Source: Candidatus Omnitrophota bacterium | GTDB taxonomy: Bacteria; Omnitrophota; Gorgyraeia; Velamenicoccales; Velamenicoccaceae | Reading direction: 5' to 3' | NCBI GenBank assembly: GCA_003451585.1 | Contig: DMEU01000014.1 | Coordinates: 1-27,177, forward strand | DNA: 27,177 nt | Part shown: piece by piece, positions 16,157 to 24,174 of the stretch | Numbering within the stretch: the stretch's first letter is position 1 | How the letters are laid out: every line of letters starts with the position of its first letter | Notes under the pieces: generated by a model | The model's database searches: none | What the model saw: the letters and a program-made list of their open reading frames with translations, nothing else | What the model was told of the DNA's origin: nothing | Position numbers and translations under genes: made by a program

Positions 16157-16891
16157 ATGCTGCCGATACTTTTTAAGTGCCAGTTTTTTACCGTCTACAC
16201 ATACGGAGTTTTTGTGGCCATAGCATTTATTGTTTCTACCGTCCTTTTGACGCGGCGTGCCAGGGGCGCCGGGCTAAGCGAGGAGGCTGTTTATAACCTC
16301 TGTATATTGTTGTTGGCCAGCGGGATAATATCTGCCAGGTTATTTTATATAGTTCTAAACTTGGATTATTTTGCCGCAGACCCGTTTGAGGTGTTTAAAC
16401 TTCAGCATGGCGGCCTTGTATGGTTTGGAGGGCTTATAGGTGCTGTCATCTGCGGGTTTATATATATGAGGTATAAAAAACTATCCTTTGTCCCAATGCT
16501 TGACTTATTTGTCCCTTACGTGGCGCTCGGCCAGGCTATAGGCCGGCTTGGATGTTTTTTTAACGGATGTTGTTATGGCAGGGAGGCTGTATGGGGCATA
16601 TTTTTTCCTGTGCACGGCCGTGCGCTTATCCCTTCTCAGCTATTTGATTCCCTGACGCTGTTTTTCATCTTTCTCTTCTTGAGGTTTATGCAGAAGCGGC
16701 TAACAGGGGGCAGGGTTTTTTTAATGTATCTTATCCTGGCATCGGCGCAGAGGTTCATTATGGAGTTTGTCCGAGGCGACGAGAGGCCTTTTTATCTTTC
16801 CTTGAGCGTCTTCCAGTGGATAAGCACAGGTTTGTTCTTAACCGGTATTTTCTGCTACCTATTTTTATCATGGAAGAAAAAGAGTGTTTAG
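16157..16891 (+). CDS. lgt: Lgt, prolipoprotein diacylglyceryl transferase
   Basis: A polytopic inner-membrane enzyme that transfers diacylglycerol from phosphatidylglycerol to the lipobox cysteine, making the substrate of LspA. The seven-helix layout is present. Signature segments are HGGLVWFGGLIGA, GQAIGRLGCFFNGCCYG (which contains the essential Arg) and FIMEFVRGDERP. At 244 residues it is slightly short but complete. ATG 16157 has AGGAG at 16147-16151, which overlaps the lspA stop region. The end overlaps the next gene by 22 nt. Confidence 0.95.
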   Translation: MLPILFKCQFFTVYTYGVFVAIAFIVSTVLLTRRARGAGLSEEAVYNLCILLLASGIISARLFYIVLNLDYFAADPFEVFKLQHGGLVWFGGLIGAVICGFIYMRYKKLSFVPMLDLFVPYVALGQAIGRLGCFFNGCCYGREAVWGIFFPVHGRALIPSQLFDSLTLFFIFLFLRFMQKRLTGGRVFLMYLILASAQRFIMEFVRGDERPFYLSLSVFQWISTGLFLTGIFCYLFLSWKKKSV

Positions 16892-17772
16892 TTTCGCCTG
16901 AGCAGGCTGGCTTGCGCGTAGATGTTTTTTTAAGATCGCTTGAGCCCGATTTTTCCAGGACACATATAAAGGACTTTATCCTTTCCGGTAAAGTCTTTGT
17001 GAATGATGTTCCGGCCAGGCCTAATTATAAGCTCAAGCCCGGTGACCGGGTGCGTTGGCAGGTGCTGATAGCAAAAGAGTCGAGTTTGACTCCGGAAGAT
17101 ATGCAGCTGGATATCCTCTATGAGGATAAGGATATCATTGTCCTCGATAAGCCTTCCGGTATGGTGGTCCATCCCGGAGCGGGAAATCAGTCCCATACTT
17201 TGGTCAATGCTCTTCTCTTCCACACAAAAGAGCTTTCCACTTTGAGCCCGGAGAGGCCGGGCATAGTGCACCGCCTTGATAAGGATACTTCCGGTGTCAT
17301 GGTGGTTGCCAAGAATAACGCGGCACACATTGAGTTGGCAAAGCAATTTAAAAAACACAGCATAGAACGCCGTTATATCGCTCTTGTCGAAGGTAAGGTA
17401 GAGTTCGATGAAGGTATTATCGATGTCCCCATAAAAAGGCACACGATCGACCGTAAAAAAATGTCTGTGAGTTTTGGTGATGAGGCAAAAGCCGCCCATA
17501 CAAATTACAGGGTATTGAAAAGATGCATTCAATACACCGCTGTTGAATTGTTCCCACAGACAGGCAGGACCCATCAGTTGCGCGTGCATTTGAATTATCT
17601 CGGCCATCCTGTTTTGGGCGATCCGACCTACGGCAATAAAAAGAATTTTACCCGCCTGGCGCTTCACGCCATAGACCTTGGGTTCAGCCATCCTTCCACG
17701 GGCAAGTTCATCAAGTTCTCCGCGCCCCTGCCGCCTCTTATGAAGGCCGCTATACCCGGTGTGAAAATATAA
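16870..17772 (+). CDS. rluD: RluD/RluA-family 23S rRNA pseudouridine synthase
   Basis: This isomerises uridine to pseudouridine in RNA, most likely in 23S rRNA helix 69 if it is RluD proper. An N-terminal S4 RNA-binding domain (about 8-65: GLRVDVFLRS...SGKVFVNDVPARPNYKLKPGD) precedes the catalytic domain. There, HRLDKDTSG at 134-142 holds the catalytic Asp137. GRTHQLRVHLNYLGHPVLGDPTYG is the conserved C-terminal block, at about 235-260. Length is 300 residues. The frame is open from 16816, but ATG 16870 (MEEKECLVSPEQAG) places the S4 domain at the usual distance; it has no clear ribosome site and probably relies on coupling with lgt. Exact target site among RluA-family members is not certain. 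Confidence 0.88.
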   Translation: MEEKECLVSPEQAGLRVDVFLRSLEPDFSRTHIKDFILSGKVFVNDVPARPNYKLKPGDRVRWQVLIAKESSLTPEDMQLDILYEDKDIIVLDKPSGMVVHPGAGNQSHTLVNALLFHTKELSTLSPERPGIVHRLDKDTSGVMVVAKNNAAHIELAKQFKKHSIERRYIALVEGKVEFDEGIIDVPIKRHTIDRKKMSVSFGDEAKAAHTNYRVLKRCIQYTAVELFPQTGRTHQLRVHLNYLGHPVLGDPTYGNKKNFTRLALHAIDLGFSHPSTGKFIKFSAPLPPLMKAAIPGVKI

Positions 17773-17776
17773 TAAA

Positions 17777-17816
17777 TTATTGACAATGGTATAATTGAGC
17801 GATATTCTGTCAATAA
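17777..17816 (+). promoter_or_regulatory. Promoter overlapped by an operator-like inverted repeat, upstream of the cas operon
   Basis: TTGACA at 17780-17785 and TATTCT at 17803-17808 are separated by exactly 17 nt. A perfect 9-bp inverted repeat, TTATTGACA (17777-17785) and TGTCAATAA (17808-17816), covers the -35 and the bases from the end of the -10 to the likely start site. Half-site centres are 31 bp apart, about three helical turns, so a dimeric or tetrameric repressor could sit on one face. This is the best promoter I see before cas3. Confidence 0.6.
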
Positions 17817-17917
17817 GATTATTCGAGTTCAGTGGTGCCGTTTGAAGGGGCAAATCCTCCACTTTAAAAAAGAAAAACCTTCGTTGGCCAAAATTTCAGC
17901 CAACGAAGGTTTTTTTT
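17815..17917 (+). ncRNA. Candidate small RNA or attenuated leader
   Basis: The predicted start (about 17815) and the terminator U-run (17910-17917) bound a transcript of about 103 nt with no reading frame of note. AGTGGTGCC (17831-17839) pairs with GGCA (17849-17852) and CCACT (17859-17863), leaving a 9-nt loop and a 6-nt AATCCT bulge. AATCCTCC at 17853-17860 is complementary to strong Shine-Dalgarno sequences, including that of cas7c (GGAGGATT). It could be a free sRNA, or the terminated leader of the cas operon. Confidence 0.4.
17873..17917 (+). terminator. Strong intrinsic terminator between rluD and the cas operon
   Basis: A perfect 16-bp stem joins 17873-17888 and 17899-17914 around a 10-nt loop, centred on CCTTCGTTGGC and GCCAACGAAGG. 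A run of eight T (17910-17917) follows, and an A-rich run precedes the stem, so it may also work on the other strand. It separates housekeeping genes from the CRISPR-Cas locus. Confidence 0.92.
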
Positions 17918-17938
17918 GTGGGAGTGATTAAATTAAAT

Positions 17939-18040
17939 ATGAAAAAGCAATATTACGCGCATAGTCTTGAAGGAAAGCCGAAAGAAGAGTGGCAGCTTCT
18001 TGTGACACATTTGAAGAATGTTGAGGAATTAGCAGGTTGA
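17939..18040 (+). pseudogene. Relic of a second cas3 N-terminus (33 codons)
   Basis: ATG 17939 opens a 33-codon frame ending at TGA 18038. Its product has YYAHSLEGKPKEEWQ at about 5-19 followed by THLKNVEELAG at 23-33. This is the pattern with which the HD nuclease domain of many Cas3 proteins begins (AHS...W..L..HL..VAELA). It is in the same frame as the intact cas3 that follows and is separated from it only by TGA TAG. The intact cas3 has its own equivalent segment (YIAHRREKDG...SYHLEAV), so this is a duplicate and not its missing start. It most likely remains from an earlier cas3 replaced by recombination. A translated leader peptide is possible, as GGGAG at 17920-17924 is upstream. Confidence 0.6.
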
Positions 18041-18055
18041 TAGGTGAAGAAAGAC

Positions 18056-20542
18056 ATGTTTAAAGGTACCGATTATATTGCTCATCGCAGAGAAAAAGAT
18101 GGTGAAATCCACGGGCTCTCATATCATCTTGAAGCAGTCTCAAAGAAAACTGGCGAGTTTGCTTCAAAGGTCGGACTGAAAGAGCAAGGTGAGATTATAG
18201 GACTTTTACACGACATCGGGAAAGCAAGTCATGAATTTAAGCAATACATTAAATCAGCTGTAGGTCTTATTAAGCCTGACGAAGACGATTATGTTGATGT
18301 CGCTGGATTGAAGGGGAAAGTTGACCATTCTACTGCTGGTGCGCAAGTGATTTATCGAAATATTGTAGGCAAAGGGCTTGCAGGTGTGTTTGTATCACAG
18401 GTCTTGTCACTATGCTTGGCATCTCATCATTCTGGGCTGATAGATTGTATCACTCCAGAAGGGATAGATACCTATTCAAAGCGAATGAGGAAAAGAGAAG
18501 ACAAATCTCACGCCGACGAAGTAATAGAAAAACTCAGCAATGAGGCGAAAGAGCGCATAATAGGCCAATTACAGTCAAACTGCTTTTTACAAAATCTCAC
18601 CGATAGGTTTAGAGCTTTGAAATCCGCCGCTGATTCTCCTGAAACTTGTACTTTCAAATGTGGCCTGTTGATTAGATTTCTTTTTAGTTGTCTTCTTGAT
18701 GCTGATCGATTGAGTACAGCTGATTTTGAAGAGCCGGATTTAAAGAAATTGCGGCATTATGGAAATTATGTAGATTGGAAAGTTTTGATAAGCAGATTAA
18801 ACAAAAAGTTGGAAGATTTTGATTCAAAAGGGATTAATGCCATACGACAGAAAATATCACAGGCATGTTACGATTTTGCGGATAAGCTTGTCAGACCGAA
18901 TGGATTATATCAACTGACTGTCCCAACAGGCGGTGGGAAAACACTTGCCAGCCTGAGATTTGCTTTGCATCATGCTGGCAAATACAAGTTGGACAGGATT
19001 ATCTATGTGCTGCCGTATACAACCATTATTGACCAGAATGCTGAAGAGATGCGCAAGGTTTTAGAAGAAAAGGACAAGAAAGGTGTATATCTGAATCGCG
19101 TGGTATTGGAGCACCACTCTAATCTAATGCCTAATCGAGAGACAGTAAGACAAAAGGTGCTTTCTGAGAATTGGGACGCGCCTATTGTGTTGACGACTAA
19201 TGTGCAGGTACTGGAGGCCTTGTTTGGTTCAGGGACGCGCGGTGCCCGTCGACTGCATCAGCTTGCCAACGCGGTAATTATTTTTGATGAAGTACAGATC
19301 TTGCCAGTAAAGTGTATGCAGTTATTCAATGTTGCAATAAATTTCTTAATAAATAATTGCGGCTCGACAGTTGTACTTTGCACGGCGACTCAGCCGTTTT
19401 TAGATAAAATTGAACCAAAGTCAAGGTCATTATATATTACCGCAGAGCAACAAATGGTTTCTGACGCAAAACAATTATTTAATGATTTGAAGCGCGTTGA
19501 GGTTAAAGATAAAACAAAAGTTGGCGGCTGGAGCGATGATGAAATCAGAGAGCTTGCATGGCAAAAGGTTATTGAATCAGGCAGCGTTCTGGTGGTTGTG
19601 AATACGAAGACATCAGCACGGAAGATTTATCAACAATGTACGCAGATAGACAACGTAAAAACGTATCATTTAAGCACTCATATGTGCCCTGTTCATAGGC
19701 TTGATGTGTTAAATCAAGTGAAGAAATGTCTTGATCCAAAAGATCCGAAGCCCGTTATTTGTGTTAGTACTCAGCTTATTGAGGCAGGTGTCGATATTTC
19801 CTTCGGCTCAGTAATTCGTTTTTTGGCAGGGCTTGATTCAATCGCACAGGCCGCTGGGAGGTGTAATCGGCATCGTGAACGACTGGCACCTGGCGAAGTG
19901 TTAATAATCAATCCGACCGAAGAAAATATAAATAGACTTGAGGATATAAGAATCGGCAAAGAGAAAACCGAGCGACTGCTTGGTGAATTTAAAGACAATC
20001 CGGAAATATTTGGGCATAACATTATAAGTCCTGAAGCAATGGATCGGTATTATCAGTATTACTTCTATCAAAGGGCGAGAGAAATGAATTATCCTGTTAC
20101 TGAGAATTCCCCCGTTCATCGAGCGGATAATTTATTTAACCTGCTTTCGGCAAATAAAATGTCTGTTGATGAGTATGTACGCATTAATAATAAAGCACCG
20201 GAAATTCCATTAAGGCAAGCCTTTATGTCTGCAGCTAAGTCATTTGATGTAATCGAATCAGTAGCAAGAGGCATTGTTGTGCCCTATGGGAAAGAGGGTA
20301 ACGACCTTATCAGTAAGCTTTGTTCCGTTGTGGAAATTGATAAGCAGTACAAATTGCATCGACGTGCTCAGTTATATTCAGTTAATATCTTTCCAAATAT
20401 CCTAGAAAAATTACAAAAGCAGGGAGCAATTCATGAAGCACAGATAGGATCTGGTATTTTGTATCTTGATGATCGGTATTATAGTGATGAATTCGGATTG
20501 AGCGAATCGCCGGTAAAGAATATGGGGTTTTTAAACGTATAA
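18056..20542 (+). CDS. cas3: Cas3 helicase-nuclease (type I-C)
   Basis: The effector that Cascade recruits to unwind and degrade target DNA. The N-terminal HD domain shows HLEAV, GLLHDIGKAS with the metal-binding His-Asp, DHSTAGA, ASHHSGL and LDADRLSTADF. The SF2 helicase part has Walker A TVPTGGGKT (about 288-296), YVLPYTTIIDQNAEEM, FDEVQIL as motif II, CTATQPF as motif III, STQLIEAGVDISF as motif V and QAAGRCNRH as motif VI. All catalytic parts are intact. A GTG at 18044 could start the frame, but AGGTGA at 18042-18047 sits 8 nt before ATG 18056, giving 828 residues, so I choose that ATG. It is the first gene of the operon; cas5c begins 15 nt after its stop. Confidence 0.95.
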   Translation: MFKGTDYIAHRREKDGEIHGLSYHLEAVSKKTGEFASKVGLKEQGEIIGLLHDIGKASHEFKQYIKSAVGLIKPDEDDYVDVAGLKGKVDHSTAGAQVIYRNIVGKGLAGVFVSQVLSLCLASHHSGLIDCITPEGIDTYSKRMRKREDKSHADEVIEKLSNEAKERIIGQLQSNCFLQNLTDRFRALKSAADSPETCTFKCGLLIRFLFSCLLDADRLSTADFEEPDLKKLRHYGNYVDWKVLISRLNKKLEDFDSKGINAIRQKISQACYDFADKLVRPNGLYQLTVPTGGGKTLASLRFALHHAGKYKLDRIIYVLPYTTIIDQNAEEMRKVLEEKDKKGVYLNRVVLEHHSNLMPNRETVRQKVLSENWDAPIVLTTNVQVLEALFGSGTRGARRLHQLANAVIIFDEVQILPVKCMQLFNVAINFLINNCGSTVVLCTATQPFLDKIEPKSRSLYITAEQQMVSDAKQLFNDLKRVEVKDKTKVGGWSDDEIRELAWQKVIESGSVLVVVNTKTSARKIYQQCTQIDNVKTYHLSTHMCPVHRLDVLNQVKKCLDPKDPKPVICVSTQLIEAGVDISFGSVIRFLAGLDSIAQAAGRCNRHRERLAPGEVLIINPTEENINRLEDIRIGKEKTERLLGEFKDNPEIFGHNIISPEAMDRYYQYYFYQRAREMNYPVTENSPVHRADNLFNLLSANKMSVDEYVRINNKAPEIPLRQAFMSAAKSFDVIESVARGIVVPYGKEGNDLISKLCSVVEIDKQYKLHRRAQLYSVNIFPNILEKLQKQGAIHEAQIGSGILYLDDRYYSDEFGLSESPVKNMGFLNV

Positions 20543-20557
20543 TTGCAGGAGGTGTTC

Positions 20558-21283
20558 ATGGAAAAAGAAAATCAAGTAGAATTTAAAGTTTCTGGGAAAT
20601 ACGCCCTCTTCACTGATCCGTTGACAAAGATCGGTGGCGAGAAATGTTCTTATCACATCCCGACCTACGAAGCATTGAAGGGCATATTAAGCTCGGTTTA
20701 TTGGAAACCTACGATTATCTGGATGATTGATCGGGTCAGAGTAATGAAACGCATACGGACACAGACACGAAGCGCAAAACCCATTGAATATGGTGGCGGC
20801 AATTCTCTTGCGATTTATACATATCTTTCCGATGCGGAATATCAAGTTGAGGCGCACTTTGAGTGGAATATGAATCGTGAGGATATGGTTAAGGATAGGA
20901 ATGAAAATAAACATTATTTTGTTGCCAAGCGAATGATTGATAAGGGTGGAAGAAGAGATATATTTTTGGGCGCTAGGGAATGTCAGGGGTATGTTGAGCC
21001 GTGCAGGTTTGGAGAAGGGAAAAGCGATTACGATGGTTATGGCGAGATAGCATTTGACCTGATGTTTCACGGATTTGATTATCCTGACGAACTTGGGAAA
21101 GATGAACTTCAAGCCCGGTTCTGGCGTCCTAAAATGATTGACGGCAAAATTGATTTTATTCAACCTGAGGCCTGTACGATACGAAAAGTCGTCAGGACCA
21201 TGAAAGCTAGTCCACCGAAATCAGTCGGTTTAGAAGAGGCCGGATTGCTGGAAGGCTTTGAAGAAGGGGAGGCGCATAAATGA
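20558..21283 (+). CDS. cas5c: Cas5c (Cas5d), crRNA-processing endoribonuclease and Cascade subunit
   Basis: In type I-C there is no Cas6. Cas5c cuts the pre-crRNA and stays bound to the 5' handle within Cascade. The protein is 241 residues from ATG 20558, chosen because AGGAGGTG at 20547-20554 precedes it; an upstream TTG in frame is ignored. FKVSGKYALFTDPLTKIGG is the usual opening and GKYALFTDP contacts RNA in the family. Tyr48 (SSVYWKP), Lys118 and His119 (NKHYF) fall at positions equivalent to the catalytic Tyr-Lys-His triad known from B. halodurans Cas5d (Y46, K116, H117). It should therefore be an active RNase. The stop overlaps cas8c (ATGA at 21280). Confidence 0.93.
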   Translation: MEKENQVEFKVSGKYALFTDPLTKIGGEKCSYHIPTYEALKGILSSVYWKPTIIWMIDRVRVMKRIRTQTRSAKPIEYGGGNSLAIYTYLSDAEYQVEAHFEWNMNREDMVKDRNENKHYFVAKRMIDKGGRRDIFLGARECQGYVEPCRFGEGKSDYDGYGEIAFDLMFHGFDYPDELGKDELQARFWRPKMIDGKIDFIQPEACTIRKVVRTMKASPPKSVGLEEAGLLEGFEEGEAHK

Positions 21284-23196
21284 GTTGGATACAAAAACTA
21301 TATGAAACCTATGAGAATTGTCAGTCAATGATTGGCATGGTTCCCTCTGGAAAAGAGGTGCCGCTTCTTCCGATTTGTCATACAACGAACAAGGCTCAAA
21401 TTGAGATTGTTATTGATGATCAAGGGACTTTTAAGAGGGCCAGAGTTGTGCCAAGAGACGTTGCAAGAACGATTATTCCATGCACGGAAAGTTCAGGCGG
21501 TCGAACGAGCGGCGAGTCCCCGCATCCTTTGTGTGATAAGTTGCAGTATGTGGCAAAAGATTATGCTGAGTATGGGGGAAACAAGGATTCATATTTTGCA
21601 AATTATGAATCAGAGCTTGGAAAATGGTGTATGTCGCAATACAAACATCCTAAAGCACTTGCAGTATTCGAGTACATAAAAAAGGGACAAGTGGTTAAAG
21701 ATTTAATTTCTTACAACGTATTAATTAAAGGCGACGATGGGAAATTGATTGAAAAACCTGGAAAAAACAGTAATGGCGCTCCTGATATTTTCAAGGTGCT
21801 TAATGAACAATCTGAAGCGTTTATCCGTTGGGAAGTCGAGGCTCCCGATGACAGATGTTCAAAAGTGTGGGAAGACAAAGCCCTTTGGCAAAGCTGGATA
21901 AATTATTACTCAAATATAAAGCAAGAAAAAACCCTTTGTTATGTTACAGGTAAAGAGCTTTTGGGTGCCGAGCAGCACCCAGCCAAACTGCGTAATGATG
22001 GCGATAAAGCAAAACTGATTTCATCGAATGACTTGTCGGGATTTACGTTTCGCGGTAGATTTGCTGATGCACAGCAAGCGTGCGGAGTTGGATTTGAGGT
22101 CACTCAAAAGGCGCACAGTGCGCTACGCTGGCTCATAAGCAGGCAAGGATATCGCAGTGGAGATCAGGCTATTGTCGCATGGGCTACATCAGGCAAGGAA
22201 ATTCCCGACCCGCTTGCCGATCCATTGTCAGTTCTTGGAGAAGAAGAATTGGCGAGAGATGAATCAGATGTTGTTTCAACCGCTCAAAATATCGCCCTCA
22301 AGTTCAACAGTAAGATAGCAGGATATAAAGCAGACTTGGGTGACACAAGTGGTATTGTGGTTATAGGGCTTGACTCTGCAACACCGGGCCGTATGGCCAT
22401 AACTTATTATCGTGAGTTAACAGGGGCAGATTTCTTGAAAAGGGTTGAGCAATGGCATGAAACCTGTGCGTGGTTTCATGACTATCGTTTTACCGAAGAC
22501 AGGAATGATAAGAAAGCTAAGAGGAAGTACTTTCGATTTATAGGCGCTCCTGCGCCGCGAGACATTGCTGAGGCGGCGTATGGAAGCAAGGTTGATGATA
22601 AGTTGAGGAAAACAACTATTGAACGTTTTTTGCCTTGTATTATTGACGGTCAGCAAATACCGCGAGATATTGTTGAGTCGGCGGTGCATCGGTCAAGTAA
22701 TCGGATAGGCATGGAGGGGTGGGAGTGGAACAAAACTCTTAGCATAGCGTGCGCACTTTATAAAAAAATTAACGAAAAGGAGGGCTATAATATGGCATTG
22801 GACGAGGATAGAAAAACACGTGATTATCTTTACGGCAGGCTATTAGCTTTGGCAGACAGTTTAGAGCAATGGGCTCTGAATAAGGCTGGAGAAGACCGAC
22901 AAACAAATGCCGCCAGATTGATGCAGCGGTTTGCGGAACATCCTTATAGTGCTTGGAGAACCATAGAACTTTCGCTTTCACCTTACAAGGCTAGATTAGG
23001 AGCGCAGTCTCAGAAGCGACAAGCTATGATTGATGAAGTAAAGAATATGTTTAACTCTGAGGATTTTATGAATAATAAAAGACTCAGCGGAGAATTTTTG
23101 CTTGCCTATAGTTGTCAGCGTGAAGCACTCAGGCCAAAGGGTAATAGTAATACTAATGAAAGCGAGCCAGGAACATTATCAGAAACAAATCAATAA
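21280..23196 (+). CDS. cas8c: Cas8c (Csd1), large subunit of type I-C Cascade
   Basis: The large subunit that recognises the PAM and helps open target DNA. The 638 residues begin MSWIQKLYETYENCQSMIG, followed by VPLLPICHTTNKAQIEI and RVVPRDVARTIIPCTE, the typical Csd1 opening. SGRTSGE-PHPLCDKLQYVA and GESPHPLCDK-type residues near 75-90 are also characteristic, as are FTFRGRF (about 255-261) and the late ALDEDRKTRDYLYGRLLALAD segment. In some I-C systems the C-terminal part is also made as a separate small subunit from an internal start. Here MALDEDRKTRDYLYGR is preceded by AAGGAGGGC near 22780-22788, so an internal start at ATG 22792 is plausible. Length and order are standard. Confidence 0.93.
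   Translation: MSWIQKLYETYENCQSMIGMVPSGKEVPLLPICHTTNKAQIEIVIDDQGTFKRARVVPRDVARTIIPCTESSGGRTSGESPHPLCDKLQYVAKDYAEYGGNKDSYFANYESELGKWCMSQYKHPKALAVFEYIKKGQVVKDLISYNVLIKGDDGKLIEKPGKNSNGAPDIFKVLNEQSEAFIRWEVEAPDDRCSKVWEDKALWQSWINYYSNIKQEKTLCYVTGKELLGAEQHPAKLRNDGDKAKLISSNDLSGFTFRGRFADAQQACGVGFEVTQKAHSALRWLISRQGYRSGDQAIVAWATSGKEIPDPLADPLSVLGEEELARDESDVVSTAQNIALKFNSKIAGYKADLGDTSGIVVIGLDSATPGRMAITYYRELTGADFLKRVEQWHETCAWFHDYRFTEDRNDKKAKRKYFRFIGAPAPRDIAEAAYGSKVDDKLRKTTIERFLPCIIDGQQIPRDIVESAVHRSSNRIGMEGWEWNKTLSIACALYKKINEKEGYNMALDEDRKTRDYLYGRLLALADSLEQWALNKAGEDRQTNAARLMQRFAEHPYSAWRTIELSLSPYKARLGAQSQKRQAMIDEVKNMFNSEDFMNNKRLSGEFLLAYSCQREALRPKGNSNTNESEPGTLSETNQ
22792..23196 (+). CDS. Possible internally initiated small subunit (Cas11c) within cas8c
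   Basis: In type I-C systems a Cas11-like small subunit is known to be translated from an internal start near the 3' end of cas8c. Here the in-frame ATG at 22792 begins MALDEDRKTRDYLYGRLL and is preceded by a clear AAGGAGGGC (about 22777-22785), a strong ribosome site in the middle of a coding sequence. The resulting protein would be 134 residues, helical and of the right size for the small subunit. This rests on the ribosome site, frame and family precedent; no expression evidence is visible. Confidence 0.65.
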   Translation: MALDEDRKTRDYLYGRLLALADSLEQWALNKAGEDRQTNAARLMQRFAEHPYSAWRTIELSLSPYKARLGAQSQKRQAMIDEVKNMFNSEDFMNNKRLSGEFLLAYSCQREALRPKGNSNTNESEPGTLSETNQ

Positions 23197-23209
23197 AGGA
23201 GGATTATTT

Positions 23210-24160
23210 ATGGGAACGTTGAGAAACAAAATTGATTTTGCAGTCGTGTTTAGCGTGAAAGGAGCTAACCCTAATGGTGACCCATTAAATGGTAATCGCC
23301 CTAGGACGAATTATGACGGTTTGGGCGAGTTGTCCGATGTCTGCATCAAAAGAAAAATCAGAAATCGACTGATGGAGATGCAGAATGATAAGGGCAAGCA
23401 TACATACAGTATTTTCGTTCAATCTGATGACAATCGTCTGGATGATTATCGTAGTTTGCGGGCAAGAGTAGAAGGTGTTTTAGAAAATGCAATGAACGAT
23501 GAGATGAAGTTCCGTGAAGAATCTTGTAATAAATGGATTGATGTTCGGTCGTTCGGGCAAGTTTTTGCCTATAAAGCTAGAAAGAGCGAGAAGTCAAAAA
23601 AAGGTAATGAAGTAAAAGGAGAACCCGAAAGAAAAGCCGATGATGCTGGAGTTTCTATTGGAATCCGTGGGCCAGTTTCCATTCACTCGGCATTTAGCGT
23701 CACTCCGGTAAGTGTGTCCAGTATACAGATTACAAAAAGTGTTAGCGGTGAAGGAGATGGCACAAAGAAGGCGTCAGATACTATGGGTATGAAACATCGC
23801 GTTGATCATGGAGTGTATGTAACTTATGGGGCGATAAATCCGCAGCTTGCTTCCAAGACTTGGTTTAAAGATGAAGATGCTAAAGCTATAAAAAACGCAC
23901 TTGAACATTTGTTTGACAACGATGCTTCTTCTGCTCGACCTGAAGGCAGCATGGAAGTAGTTGCTGTCATATGGTGGGAACATAACTGTAACAATGGTCA
24001 ATATTCATCTGCTGTGGTTCATCGGGCATTGAGTGTTACGTCTCAAAAAGGAGTAACTGACCCGAATAAGATTGAGGATTATTCAATTAAACTCAAGAAT
24101 CTTAAGGGATTGGAGCCTGAAATATTTAATCCGAACAATGTTGTTATTGAAAGGATTTAA
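23210..24160 (+). CDS. cas7c: Cas7c (Csd2), Cascade backbone subunit
   Basis: This RAMP protein polymerises along the crRNA spacer to form the Cascade backbone. The opening MGTLRNKIDFAVVFSVKGANPNGDPLNG contains NPNGDP at 20-25, diagnostic of the Csd2/Csh2 family; GIRGPVSIHSAFSVTPVS and MGMKHRVDHGVYVTYGAINP are further blocks. The protein has 316 residues from ATG 23210, supported by AAAGGAGGATT just upstream; an in-frame ATG at 23102 lies inside cas8c and is not used. The gap from cas8c is 13 nt. The next gene is not cas4, as expected, but a Bro-N/DinD-like gene 14 nt later. Confidence 0.94.
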   Translation: MGTLRNKIDFAVVFSVKGANPNGDPLNGNRPRTNYDGLGELSDVCIKRKIRNRLMEMQNDKGKHTYSIFVQSDDNRLDDYRSLRARVEGVLENAMNDEMKFREESCNKWIDVRSFGQVFAYKARKSEKSKKGNEVKGEPERKADDAGVSIGIRGPVSIHSAFSVTPVSVSSIQITKSVSGEGDGTKKASDTMGMKHRVDHGVYVTYGAINPQLASKTWFKDEDAKAIKNALEHLFDNDASSARPEGSMEVVAVIWWEHNCNNGQYSSAVVHRALSVTSQKGVTDPNKIEDYSIKLKNLKGLEPEIFNPNNVVIERI

Positions 24161-24174
24161 AAGAGAGGAATTTA

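Noticed and set aside
17780..17795. TTGACA at 17780 paired with the perfect TATAAT at 17790-17795.
   Set aside because: Only 4 nt separate them, too short for one promoter; the TATTCT at 17803, with 17-nt spacing, is the better partner.
16930..17862. A 310-residue reading frame on the minus strand opposite rluD.
   Set aside because: It mirrors the rluD codons, has no recognisable domain, and rluD is certain.
17815..17870. A tRNA, because GTTTGAAGGGGCAAATCC loosely recalls a T-arm.
   Set aside because: No acceptor stem, D-arm or anticodon arm can be drawn and the stem lengths are wrong.
17815..17917. A CreTA-like toxin-antitoxin RNA pair guarding the CRISPR locus.
   Set aside because: No convincing degenerate copy of the I-C repeat was found, and no toxin RNA pattern; the words GTGG and TTTGAAG match too weakly.
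18044..18055. GTG 18044 as the cas3 start.
   Set aside because: That GTG is itself part of the AGGTGA ribosome site for ATG 18056.
21280..23196. A different Cas8 subtype or truncated large subunit.
   Set aside because: Length, opening residues and operon order all match Csd1/Cas8c.
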